Notes under the pieces: model-generated
Told to the model about the DNA's origin: nothing
Database searches by the model: none
Seen by the model: only the letters and a program-made list of their open reading frames with translations
Shown: piece by piece, positions 1 through 9,483 of the stretch
Layout: each line of letters begins with the position of its first letter
Numbering within the stretch: position 1 is the first letter of the stretch
Origin: Hydractinia symbiolongicarpus
Lineage: Eukaryota > Cnidaria > Hydrozoa > Anthoathecata > Hydractiniidae
Direction of reading: 5' to 3'
Length of the DNA: 64,000 bases
Assembly: GCF_029227915.1 (NCBI RefSeq)
Contig: NC_079884.1
Location: 744,001-808,000, forward strand
Program-made: the position numbers and the translations under genes

Positions 1-1469
1 CAGCGATAGCGAATACGACTCAGACATTTATGTTATCATATCATTCTTTTTAATCTCTATTCCATCAGGTTTTGTAACATTTTTTCCTTTTTGTTTATTT
101 TTACTTTGCCCATCTCTCTTCTTGTGAATATGTTTTAAGTGCGAATATGAGCAGAGACGCGTGTTGTAGAGAAGTTGTGAAAAATACCAGTAGCGACCAT
201 TTAACTATACGAAAGTGATGATATTTTTAAAAATCTTTAAAGCTCTTTTTCGCAATGTTCATTTTTTGTGTTAGTACTGCTAGCCTTTTCATCTCCATTT
301 ACAAAACAATAAAAGCTACAAGGTGGAGGGTGAGCAGCTTTCAAAGACATATGTTATATCTAAAAACGATTTTAAATTTAATTCGTAAGTGTGAAGAGAT
401 CTCGAGTTATGACAATTTTTTAGCGAATTATGGTTTGTAATTCGATAAAAAAAGTTAATGGAAAATATCTTCAATACGGAAAATTACACTACAATTTTCA
501 GATCGTTTTTATAGATCAATGTGATGTGATTACAAAACTGTGAACATCAATTATGAAAAACTAAAAGTTTTGTAAATGGAGATGTATTAGTAAAGGAGAG
601 GTCATTTTTTTTAGTGTCCTTTAACAACTTCAATTTTATTTCGTTCCCAATAATTTTTTAGGCAATTTTATAATCTTTCAGAAAATATTAAACAACAATA
701 TTACCATTTTCACGTAATTTTATTAGGAGCTATTTTAAAACATCGCACTTTTCCCTTACTCACACCTTAACAAATACAGTACATTAAACACTGTAAAACA
801 CCTGTAATAATAATCTTTGTTTCTGTTTCGTCATCATTCTGACTGTGATAGGAGTCAGTTTGCACAACATACACAAATCAATTACTGCTGGTCTTTCGTT
901 TTGAATTTGCTTGCATAGTTGAATAATTACTTTATTACAAATGAGAAGATATACAAAAGATTCATGAAAGAGGTGTCACATGTTTTTTAGTTTTATTTAT
1001 AATTTATTATACACATTGCTTCTTTCTAATTTCTACAAAAAAACATTAAAAAAATCTGACATTTTTGCTGTCACAAAGTTCAACATCTGTGGCAAATTAT
1101 AAGTACAATTTCTCTGTTATAACATAGGGAAAAACAGTTGAATTTAACACATAGGGAATGTTTGGCAGCCATTGACCATTTATTTGAAAATTTATTCTGT
1201 CTTTTTTCAATATTAAATGTGTGGAGATCGTAGAATAAATATGAACATGTAACACTTTTTCAACACAGGGGAACCATTACCTTTTATGGAATATGGTAAA
1301 TAAATAATAATAAAAGACCAGAAATTCTCAAAAACCTATATAGTTGGTGGATTGTTTCCACTATGGGCTACTGAAACAAAAAAGAACCCTAGACTATACC
1401 TCAGCTCAATCAAACATAGTAACATTTTTAATCTGTGAAAAATGAAAGGAAAAAGAATTAAAAACAAAA
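1..1469. other. AT-rich stretch without a recognisable gene
   Basis: No open frame here has a recognisable domain or a convincing exon between splice signals. The sequence is very AT-rich with homopolymer runs. I see no clear repeat boundary. Confidence 0.5.
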
Positions 1470-1477
1470 ATTAAAAA

Positions 1478-1860
1478 GTGATCTCCATTAGAATTTGCCG
1501 CAGCCTTCCATTACAGGTCACTTGGTCTGAAAGATTATTTCACACTTTTGCAGCTCTAAACGGGAAGGCTCTTTTGCCAAATTACGTGTTGACCAAAGGA
1601 AATGTGAACCTGTTTTTAGAAGCTCCTCTGTTTGGCACAGTAATTGTGGCAGTTTTTTTGTCAAAAAGAATTTCGAGCAGATGTAATTAGGAGCAATGCG
1701 ATTCATGGCTTTGAATACTAACATGGCATCAGTCTTGAGAGTATAAAGTTATTTAATGAATATTCCCTTTCTTTCCCAAGAAAGGTATGGACACATTTAA
1801 ATTGTTTTTCTAGTTTGACCAATCTACTTTGGGTGGCACGAGCCTATGCTGAGGCGCAGA
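1478..1860 (-). pseudogene. Degenerate LINE reverse-transcriptase C-terminal fragment
   Basis: On the minus strand a 68-residue frame contains 'FKAMNRIAPNYICSKFF', which resembles the 'KALNGLAPEYL' segment near the C-terminus of L2/CR1-like LINE ORF2 proteins. Further on come 'STRNLAKEPSRLELQKCEIIF', in the place of the family's 'RAFSYRAPKLWNSLP' region. Upstream sequence (higher coordinates) gives LINE-like words only with stops and frame changes. It is a short, old, 5'-truncated copy. No RT catalytic motif is present, so the family call is tentative. Confidence 0.35.
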
Positions 1861-2337
1861 CACATGGCATTACAAGTGCATTATTAAAAAGGTTTTGGTG
1901 TTAGGTGTTAAACAAGATGCAATGGTTCTAATTTTAAAATATTTAATTAGTATTTTTCTATTTATGTCATTAATGTGCTCTTCCCTTTGCATTTTTTTAT
2001 CAAATATTACTCAAATATATTTATCTTCTTTCTTAGTGGTGTACGATTCGGCGATTTGGTTCAGCTTTGTTGCCGTAGTGAAAATTGACAGTTGGCTTAA
2101 TTGACGAATCGCATTTGTGCTACACCTTTTTTTTTAAATTTCTCTGGGTAAAAACAAACCTAGTTTGTAGGGGGGAAGAATGCTTTAATTAGCTAACGAA
2201 AGGCAATAACAAGTTAGCTTAGCTATCTAGATTTTGCTCCAAAAAATTATCTTAGCTCAAACTTCTTAACATTGTTCTTCAAATTCCAAAATAATGTGTC
2301 TAGCTTTGCACACTCTCTTCACCTAAAATACAGAATA

Positions 2338-2470
2338 CCCCCAGGGTTAACCCAAGCCATGTGACGAAAATTGGGGAGATGGCACATTATGTGGTGGGCC
2401 GTTGGATGTGCACCACACCACAGACGTAGAGCACAGACCCTAATTGGGTAGCTCAAAATGAACACATAGC
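2338..2470 (+). repeat. Inverted arm matching the SINE-like repeat
   Basis: This arm ('GGTTAACCCAAGCCATGTG' ... 'GGGCCGTTGGATGT' ... 'TAGAGC' ... 'CCTAATT' ... 'ATAGCCTA') is the imperfect reverse complement of about 2910-3030. With that partner it makes a large foldback enclosing the MITE at 2481-2813. It is also the reverse complement of part of the repeat at 5900-6010. Confidence 0.65.
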
Positions 2471-2480
2471 CTATTCCTTG

Positions 2481-2813
2481 GGGCCTTCGAAAATTTTTTT
2501 AGGGCCCTGTTAGCGGGATATCGCAGCTAAGATTCAGACCCCCTCCCCCCTCTTTTAGCGGATTTCCGTCCATGAAATACACACATTCGGATAAATCTTG
2601 GAAGGCTCAGGGGGCGTGTTTTGTGGATAAAAGTTATCTGAATTGATGACAAGAGGAATTATGCTCATGAACGACCAAAAAATTTTCAGGCCACAAACAA
2701 ATTTTTAAAATTTCTTAATTCTCAGCGAATTTTTTTTTCAAACTTCAGACCCCCTCTCCCCCTTAGCAGCGATATCCCCCTAACAGAGCGCGAAAAAATG
2801 TTTCGAAGGTCCC
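2481..2813. mobile_element. MITE-like element with about 50-bp terminal inverted repeats
   Basis: The left end (about 2481-2533: GGGCCTTCGAAAA ... CTGTTAGCGGGATATCGCAG) and the reverse complement of the right end (about 2768-2813: GGGACCTTCGAAA ... CTGTTAGGGGGATATCGCTG) match over roughly 50 bp. The interior has no coding potential. No clean target-site duplication is visible. It sits exactly between the two arms of a larger foldback. Confidence 0.65.
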
Positions 2814-2837
2814 TTGATATTTGTGGGGCTAGCTACA

Positions 2838-3125
2838 CATAGATAGATGTGCATATTTTAAATGGCTAGCCTCACTAATATCGAAGTCCTAGAATATTAA
2901 TTGCTGATTTTAGGCTATGCAGTCTCAATTAGGGCCTACGCTCTACTAGACAACTCCTGGCAACATCCAACAGCCCACCGATGGAGCCATCTCCCCAATT
3001 TCCCTCACATGGCTTGGGTTAACCCGGGATATGGTAACATTTACTTGCCCATGTTGAATTGCCGTCAAGAGGAATCGAAGTGGTTATATATAGCTCCTGC
3101 ACAGAGTACGAGAGCTAGCTATAAC
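2838..3125 (-). mobile_element. tRNA-derived SINE, copy 1 (interrupted)
   Basis: The stretch matches the minus-strand SINE at 5858-6112: shared 'AGATGTGCATATTTTA', 'ATGGCTAGCCTCAC', 'GCCCACGCTCTACTAGAC'-like, 'CACATGGCTTGGGTTAACCC', 'GCCGTCAAGAGGAATCGAA' and 'GCACAGAGTACGA'. Its tRNA-like head is cut at 3125 by a 912-bp insertion and resumes at 4038 with 'TAACCACTAATCTAC', which is the piece expected from copy 2. Confidence 0.7.
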
Positions 3126-4037
3126 TGTTCTGCCCGGATAATGAACGTTGGCCTGATTAAGTACGGCAGCTTGCACCGGTTAAGAACAGGGCAGAAAATA
3201 CATAATCAGGGCAACATAATCAGGACAGGCCGGCTTATTACTCAAAAAATATTATTTGGCACTTATAAAAGGGACATATAATCAGGGCAGGCCAGTTTAT
3301 ATACGACAGTGTAATATTATTTCTCATTTATTATAGAACGAACATAATCGGGGCAGGCCGACTTATGTATGACACAGTCAAATATTATTCGAGACTTATA
3401 GAACGAACGTAATCGGGCCGACCGGCTTATGTATGGCATTTTTCTATTATTTCTCACTTTTTATAGAACGCACATAATCGGGGAAGGCTGGCTTATGTAT
3501 GACAGTCAAATATTATTCCAGACTTATAGAACAAATATAATCGGGGCCGACCGCTTTTATATCATTCGTCATCACTTCTGACAAGCGAATAGCCCTGGTG
3601 GCAAAGTTGTTGTTGCTCTCAAATGAAACGAAATTTCGCGGCAAATACTAAATTTTGGGATTCGCAAGTTTAATAACTTTTCACCAAACTTAATTCCCGC
3701 AAAAACAATAATTTAGGTTCCGTGAAATTTAGTTACTTCAAAGTATATTATGCTGAAATGTATTTACTACAAGATTAGTTTTAAACTAAGAATTACGTCG
3801 AGACTTTTTTCTTCCGCCATCTCTAGTGTTTAGGGGTGTTCTATCTTCCAGAGAATGTTTAATTCACAAAAGTTCGAAGAAAATGCCAATCACAGCCTGC
3901 CTGGCCAGCCATTATATCTGCGTTCATAATCCGGTCACCACTACATAACCAGTGCAAAAAAAACATAATCGGATCATGTGTACATAATCCGGCTGTCCCA
4001 GTTGTAAACAGGCCGTTTTCGCAATCTGGGCAGAACA
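3126..4037. mobile_element. 912-bp TIR element inserted in a SINE
   Basis: The element begins TGTTCTGCCCGGAT and ends with the reverse complement of TGTTCTGCCCAGAT. The inverted repeats can be followed for about 29 bp, to GGCCTG. It is flanked on both sides by TAAC (3122-3125 and 4038-4041), a 4-bp target-site duplication. Removing the element and one TAAC restores the SINE sequence seen in the other copy. The interior carries tandem repeats but no coding frame, so it is non-autonomous. The superfamily is not determined. Confidence 0.8.
3202..3570. repeat. Minisatellite with about 61-66-bp unit, about 6 copies
   Basis: The core 'ATAATCGGGGCAGGCCG(G/A)CTTATGTATG' recurs with variation near 3217, 3278, 3343, 3409, 3473 and 3537. 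Each unit ends in 'ATATTATT' and 'CTTATAGAACGAAC'-like sequence. Related single words ('CATAATCCGG') recur at 3928-4000. The array lies wholly inside the 912-bp TIR element. Confidence 0.8.
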
Positions 4038-4516
4038 TAACCACTAATCTACAGCAACATGTAAAATATGCACATTTAATTTATTTATAGGAGAATTTAG
4101 TTGTTTACAATTTCAGCGGTAAGCTCTTTCGCTTTGGCGTTTGTGTGGCAGTTTTCAAAAGGCTTTCTATGTGGTGCTAAAAAAAGTCATGCAAGTTTCA
4201 GATAGCTACATAGCTATAGCTATAGCTAGCTAGCTAACAACAAATGTGATTAAAATTATTTTTTCTTTTTTAGCTAGCTACTCAGGCTGTTGTTTTTAAA
4301 ACAACAGGCTGTATATGTGCAGTGTATTGTAGCAGAAATCTCTCCAAGCAGACACAGTGAGTGGTAGGCACACCACACAGTGAGCACCATCACAGACACC
4401 GCCATGTTTCAAACCATTATTATCAATGGGGCAGGAAAAAGAGTGACCCGACAAACAGACAACCTGACGGCTGGAGGAGTTTTCGGGGACATTTTTAATT
4501 TGCTGTTGTCGTTCAT

Positions 4517-4617
4517 CCTCGTCCCCAGGGTTTGTGGCCTATGCTAAAGCCACTGCCGGCGCTTACTTGACGGCCGCTTGCCTCGATGTCAAAAAGCAAA
4601 AAACTCTGGGGACGAGG
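4517..4617. mobile_element. Short MITE with CCTCGTCCCCAG ends
   Basis: A 101-bp unit starts CCTCGTCCCCAGGGTTT and ends AAACTCTGGGGACGAGG, giving about 17-bp terminal inverted repeats. Shorter relatives with the same GTCCCC/GGGGAC core occur at about 30615-30637 and 63430-63472. There is no coding potential. Confidence 0.6.
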
Positions 4618-5857
4618 TTGATTGTCGTCGTCGTGTTGTTGCCGCGCGGGATCATAAATCCCCAACTACTTTTGTTTATACTAAAAGGAATTAGGTGCAG
4701 TTGTAGAGTTCCACACGAAACTTTAAGTTAGTGATGTGTTATAGGGATAAAGATAATGTCACACATATCTAAAATAGGACATTTTTCTCACCTTTTTTCT
4801 CATCAGTAAACTTTAATTTCTCACGTGTTAATGATGTCCATGATTTAATTTCATATCTCCAAGAAGGAACTTGACGATAAAGGTAGAAGCCTTTAGTACT
4901 CGTGCGTCCTTAGTAGCACCTTGGTAACCACCTTAATGACCATGTATCTCGATTAAGCGCCAAATCTCGTGCGCCCCCCTCTCGGATAAGCAATTGGTGA
5001 CTTTTTTTGCTCCGGCCATTTTTGTATATATTTAAAGAAATTCTCTGAAATAAGTACCCATGGGTGGTAACTTGAATGTATTTACTAGCGCTCAAGACGG
5101 CGCTTAATGTTTTGGAAATTGGACAAAACAACCTTTCATAGACTAGAAAAGTCCTGGGGATAGGGTTGCGTCTGTCCAAAATCGTTTCGCGCCGTGCGTC
5201 TCGGATACCAAACAAAAAATTACATCTTTTGGTTTTAGCTGGTCTTCGATTTTACCAGGACAAGGTAAATTCTCCAAGTAAACAAGGACTGCGAAGCGAA
5301 AGTTGCAAGCAAGTAAGGAGAAAAGAAGGTAAAATGTTGTCATGCGGGCGTGACTTTATTTTTTGTGCTAGCTACCTATACTCTCTGCATTACTAATTAA
5401 ACTTGATATTCGTCGTTGTTGAAAATGATTTTAGTGAGATCATGTCTTACTTTTAATATAAAATAACTTTCTAGCTAGCTATATCCAAACAAACTTTCTT
5501 TGCTAGCTAGCCATTGTTTAGCTAAATAAATCTTTCTTTTGTTGCAACGCTCTTATTGAGCATTGAAAAATGGGAGTAATCTGTTATAAATTACGAAGCT
5601 TTGACCATGAAGAAAAGTGAAATAATTTTTTTGTGAAATATTTTAAAATAAAAAGTTACAAATCACATATGTTTTAAGTAGGGTTACTACTGGCAATAAC
5701 ATACTAAATTTCCATGCTGTGAGACTAATTATTTCTTCAGAAAATGCAAAATATCAATAATGCTTTGACCAAAGCCTTATTCACTCTATTTACTTCCTTT
5801 TTTCAATACAGAAAGTAAGCAAACAACTTAAACTGTGAAAAGGTGTATTCATCATCA
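4618..5857. other. Intergenic stretch, no supported gene
   Basis: The part from 4900 to 5350 is less AT-rich than its surroundings and carries short open frames on both strands. One is a 28-codon minus-strand frame at 4933-5019 starting MAGAKKVTN. None is joined by convincing splice sites to a recognisable domain. TAGC-rich simple sequence occurs near 4205-4240 and 5472-5512. A promoter or first exon of a gene lying outside what I can recognise is possible. Confidence 0.4.
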
Positions 5858-6112
5858 TCATTATAGATAGATAGATGTGCATATTTTACATGGCTAGCCT
5901 CACAAATATCGAGAAGTAGGGCCCACGCTCTACTAGACAACTCCCGGCAACATCCAACGGCCCACACAGTGTGCCATCTTCCCTCACATGGCTTGGGTTA
6001 ACCCGGGGCTATGGTAACATTCACTCGCCCATGTTGAATCGCCGTCAAGAGGAATCGAACCCCGGTCTTCCGCACAGAGTACGAAAGCTATAACCACTAA
6101 TCTACGGCGCCA
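5858..6112 (-). mobile_element. tRNA-derived SINE, copy 2
   Basis: Read on the minus strand, 6112-6040 is 73 nt with the layout of a tRNA. It has 5' CGCCGT pairing with 3' ACGGCG, an A-box-like TAGATTAGTGGTTAT, a CTTTCG/CGGAAG anticodon-type stem and a perfect B box GGTTCGATTCC (6061-6051). The D and T stems are imperfect, so this is a SINE head and not a working tRNA gene. A unique body follows, with a tail of TATC and ATGATG simple repeats (about 5845-5875). An intact internal pol III promoter is possible. Confidence 0.75.
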
Positions 6113-6123
6113 CAAAATCATTA

Positions 6124-6302
6124 TTCATCATTCTCGGCTTAACGTCCGTTTTCCATGCTAGCATGGGTTGGACGGGGTATATTAAAGACACTCTTCCAAT
6201 CTGATCTAGACTGTGTTAGATCTAAACTCAACTTCCTCTGTATCAAGTCTGTCCTTATAACCTCCTGGCAAGTCTTTGTCGGTCTGCCTCTTGTCTGCCT
6301 TC
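6124..6302 (-). mobile_element. LINE 3'-end fragment
   Basis: Nearly identical to the minus-strand LINE end at 46290-46440 and, in reverse complement, to 10080-10240. It has the words GGCTTAACGTCCGTTTTCC, GGGTTGGACGGGGTATATTA and CTAGACTGTGTTAGATCT. Only the last part of the ORF and the 3' tail are present. In the LINE's own direction, the ATG-rich tail runs straight into the tRNA-like head of the SINE at 6112. Confidence 0.8.
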
Positions 6303-6568
6303 AAACTTTATAATTTAGATTACGAAAATAGTCTTATTAAAAATAAAATGATATGTACAAAAGATTTAATAAATTGATACTTTTGAATTTTGTAAATTGT
6401 AAAGCAAATAACTTTATATCCCTGTAAGATCTGATAAATACCTGGATCAAGAGATCTGATGCGTAGAACATGATGCAGGGATTTTCGTTCATATTTGATT
6501 TCCCTGATCAAGGAATGCTTGTGCTATAATATACAAGTTTAAACCAACTTGACTGTCATAAATGTGTT

Positions 6569-7840
6569 CAGGCCTTGCCATGAGTCGTGAGCAATTGCTC
6601 GCGCCCGCGTAGTGCTCGTTACCCAAGCATTCTATTGCTCGCGTAAATATTAACATTTTGAGATAAGTGTAAGCGTTTTTCTTTGATTCGAATTGATTGA
6701 TTTTTTAAGTGAAACTGAAAAGATATTTGGTGTGATTATTTTCCACCCATCGTGCAAAACAGTTCATTCGCCATTTTATAAAACACGTGCCATACGGGCA
6801 TTAAGGTTAATCTTTGTTGCGCATTCATTTTGCAGTAGAAAAGTGGAGGACATTTTTAATCGTGAACCCCTAACACGATGATCGAGCGTCTACTGGTATA
6901 GCGACTCTCTCAATCTTAACTTCCTTTTCTACATATCCGAAATAGTATGCATGACTATACTGTTGTTTTCATAAATTTAATGATATTTTTCAGGTCATCA
7001 CAAGCAAATAGGAAAAAATATGCTTCGTTTTCAAATTAAAAAAAATCTTTATCCGCGCGGTTTAAATAAAACTAATAAATAAAATCTCTTTTTAAAAGGT
7101 ACACGTCAGGTACATAAAATTTATACAGAAAAAAAGTTATACCGCACGTGGGTTTCGTTTTTAAAATTGTTTGAATAACAGTTGCGGCATAAAGAAAATA
7201 TTCCATTAAATTTGGACCTGCTATTGTTTCCAATTGTTTCGTCAAATGAAGAAATTATCTACAACTAAATCCATGATAAATTGTCTGTTCCGCCTGTAAG
7301 TGCAATTTTGCAGACTTGCGTCATCCGTGCTCAGTCGGCGTTCACCTCCGCATTAATTAAGAACCGCATGGCTGGATTTCTTGTGTAAGACCTGGTTACC
7401 AACGACGAAGGGGCCAGGCAAAAGAGATTTATGTCTACGTAGTTTTTTAACTAAGTCAGGAGTCGGTAAATTAGCTAGGATGGTCAGGTTGGCTATGAAT
7501 AGGCTTGCTTGTGGATTTAAAGGACCAGGACTATTCAATAATTCTGAGATCTGAAAGTGTACGACCCAAGACGGAAATCTATCGGACGTTTTAGCCGACG
7601 AAAGTCCGAAGCGAGCTGCGGACATGTTCGACCAAACTGGAAATGAGGCGGACATTTTAATCGCACGCCTGAAACGATTTAGGTGTGTGCCAAGGCGCAC
7701 GCCTCTCCTGAAGAAGATGCCCTGAGAGACTAAATGTAATGTTTTTTTAGCGAAAAATATGGCGAGCAAAATTGCTCGCGTAGAGATTTTGACGCGAGCA
7801 ATTAATTGCTCAGGAGGTTATTTGCTCATGGCAAGGCCTG
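6569..7840. mobile_element. hAT-like non-autonomous DNA transposon, copy A
   Basis: The 1272-bp element has perfect 16-bp terminal inverted repeats CAGGCCTTGCCATGAG at both ends. It is flanked by direct GTGTT repeats (6564-6568 and 7841-7845), a 5-bp target-site duplication. Palindromic GAGCAATTGCTC words recur just inside both ends. The CAG start with a 5-bp duplication fits the hAT5 type, but no transposase is present. A 138-codon minus-strand frame at 7353-7769 has no recognisable domain and is probably fortuitous. A second copy lies at 53181-54386. Confidence 0.85.
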
Positions 7841-7845
7841 GTGTT

Positions 7846-8040
7846 GTAGTTCTCGTGTTTGAAATGCACTGCCAGCATTGGTTACAATATATAATCAGTG
7901 TATAACTGGCAAAACAACATATCCTGCATGTCATCATGTTTGTCACGCTATTTTAAATATATGTTGACCAAGATATTATTTCGGTTTGTCTGTTCAGTAT
8001 TCATATTATTGTGGAAAGTTTATCATTTCTTGAACATGAT
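7846..8040. other. Short unannotated spacer
   Basis: Nothing recognised between the hAT-like element and the Penelope-like remnant. Confidence 0.4.
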
Positions 8041-9400
8041 AGTTTAGTAGGCGACGTTTCAGGAGATCCTTCTCCCATCGTCAAGCAAAGTAAAATGATG
8101 TTGATCATGTATTTATATAATTGCAGTGCATCGAAATTTATAAAAGTTAACAAATCAGAAACAAGCTGATAATTACAGTTAATTACGGTAATTTACATTT
8201 TTAGACCTACATGTAGGTAACTACTTCTTCTGTAGGGCTGGTAACCAAATCTCAGGAAGTTGATACGAGATGCTGTTTATGTGTTTGTTGTTTTTCTTCA
8301 CATCTCCGTGTCTCACTGCGCGCATGTTGTACTCGTTGCTTAAACTTTCTTTTTGTTTCGCCTATGTACACTGCATAAACGTAAACAACATTGCTTTGTT
8401 CTTCCAGGTTTATTTTGTTTTTTGGTTTATACAAAGTGCTTCTTAGGGTGTCTTTAGAGTTAAGAATGCATTTGATCTTGTGTTGCCTTAAAGCTCGACG
8501 AAGGATCTCGCTGGTGCCTGGCACAAAGGGTAGGAATGCTGATGCGATAAATTCCTCTGATGTTTCCTTGTTGTCTCTGTTGCATCTTCTCTTCATTTTA
8601 TTTTCTACTTGCTTGATGACTTTATGACTGTATCCATTTGCGATTAATGCATTTCTCACACGTCAAATTTCTTCTATCCTCTCCTGTTTGTCACTGACTA
8701 CACTGTTGGCACGATTCAGTAATGAAGATATGACACTCTTTTTGCAGGATTTCTTATGGTTTGATTTGAAGTTAGGGTACTGGTCAGTGTGTGTTGGTTT
8801 ACGATACACTGAACGGAACCATTCTTGCGTTTGACCGAAGTGTCTAGGAAAGCGATACTTCCATCGTGTCCAAGCTCAACAGTGAATTTGATTTGTCGAT
8901 GTAGGCCATTGATGTGTTCATGGAACTCTTCTAGATGAGATCTTTTGATTATGGCGAATATGTCATCAACAAATCTTTTCCAAACTTTGGACGTCTGTCT
9001 GATGTGACTAATGCTGTTGTCTCATGTGCTTGCATGTATATTTCTGCCACTACTGATGATGCAGGGCCTCCCATGGCAACTCCGTCTGTTTGGGTGTAGA
9101 AGTTCTTATTAAACAGATACCATGTTTTGGTTAGAACAAGTTCGACCAAACGCAGAAAGTCCGGTACTGGAATCTTCGTCTTTTCACCGAATGCAGCATC
9201 GTTTTCAATAAGGTCTTTAATGATGTTTAAGGTGTCTTTTATGGGAACTTTAGTGTATAGTGATGTGACATCAAATCATACCATGCTTTCATTGTCTGCT
9301 ATCTTTATTTCTCTGATGTATTCCGAAAATTCTTTTGAGATTTTCTTGTGGTCACTTGCTGTAAATTTGCTGAGGATAAAGAAGTTTGAGAAGTTTGTAA
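8041..9400 (-). pseudogene. Penelope-like retroelement remnant (RT plus GIY-YIG endonuclease)
   Basis: Minus-strand frames give, in order, an RT segment ('FDVTSLYTKVPIKDTL', then 'FYTQTDGVAMGGPASSVVAE' with the GVAMG-P block typical of Penelope RTs), a later RT/connection segment ('LEEFHEHINGLHRQIKF', 'IAFLDT') and a C-terminal endonuclease segment containing 'VVYVYAVYIGETKRKF', the GIY-YIG signature. The frames are separated by stops and frame changes and the N-terminal RT motifs are missing, so the copy is dead. Penelope-like elements use the GIY-YIG nuclease to nick target DNA. Downstream at 8051-8085 lies a hammerhead-ribozyme-like motif, common in the terminal repeats of this class. Confidence 0.8.
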
Positions 9401-9402
9401 GG

Positions 9403-9483
9403 CAACAGAAGATCAAATGCATTCTTAACTCTAAAGGACCTATAGCTAATGTTATCCATGTTGGCATGTGTAGATATAATTGA
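9403..9483 (+). repeat. Inverted scrap of the same Penelope-like element
   Basis: The sequence around 9403-9445 (CAACAGAAGATCAAATGCAT, then TCTTAACTCTAAAGG) is the reverse complement of the stretch at about 8450-8495 within the Penelope-like remnant. A piece of the element therefore lies head to head with itself, through rearrangement or a second insertion. Confidence 0.6.

Noticed and set aside
4910-5396. Overlapping 66-101-codon frames on both strands, and a 28-codon frame starting MAGAKKVTN at 4933-5019
   Set aside because: The frames overlap each other, show no domain and have no convincing splice partners. A first exon remains possible but unsupported.
6040-6112. Functional tRNA gene on the minus strand
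   Set aside because: A and B boxes and the acceptor pairing are good, but the D and T stems are imperfect and the sequence is the head of a dispersed repeat with a body and simple-repeat tail.
7353-7769. 138-codon minus-strand gene in the hAT-like element
   Set aside because: No recognisable domain. The matching region of copy B is full of frame changes, as expected for a non-coding element.
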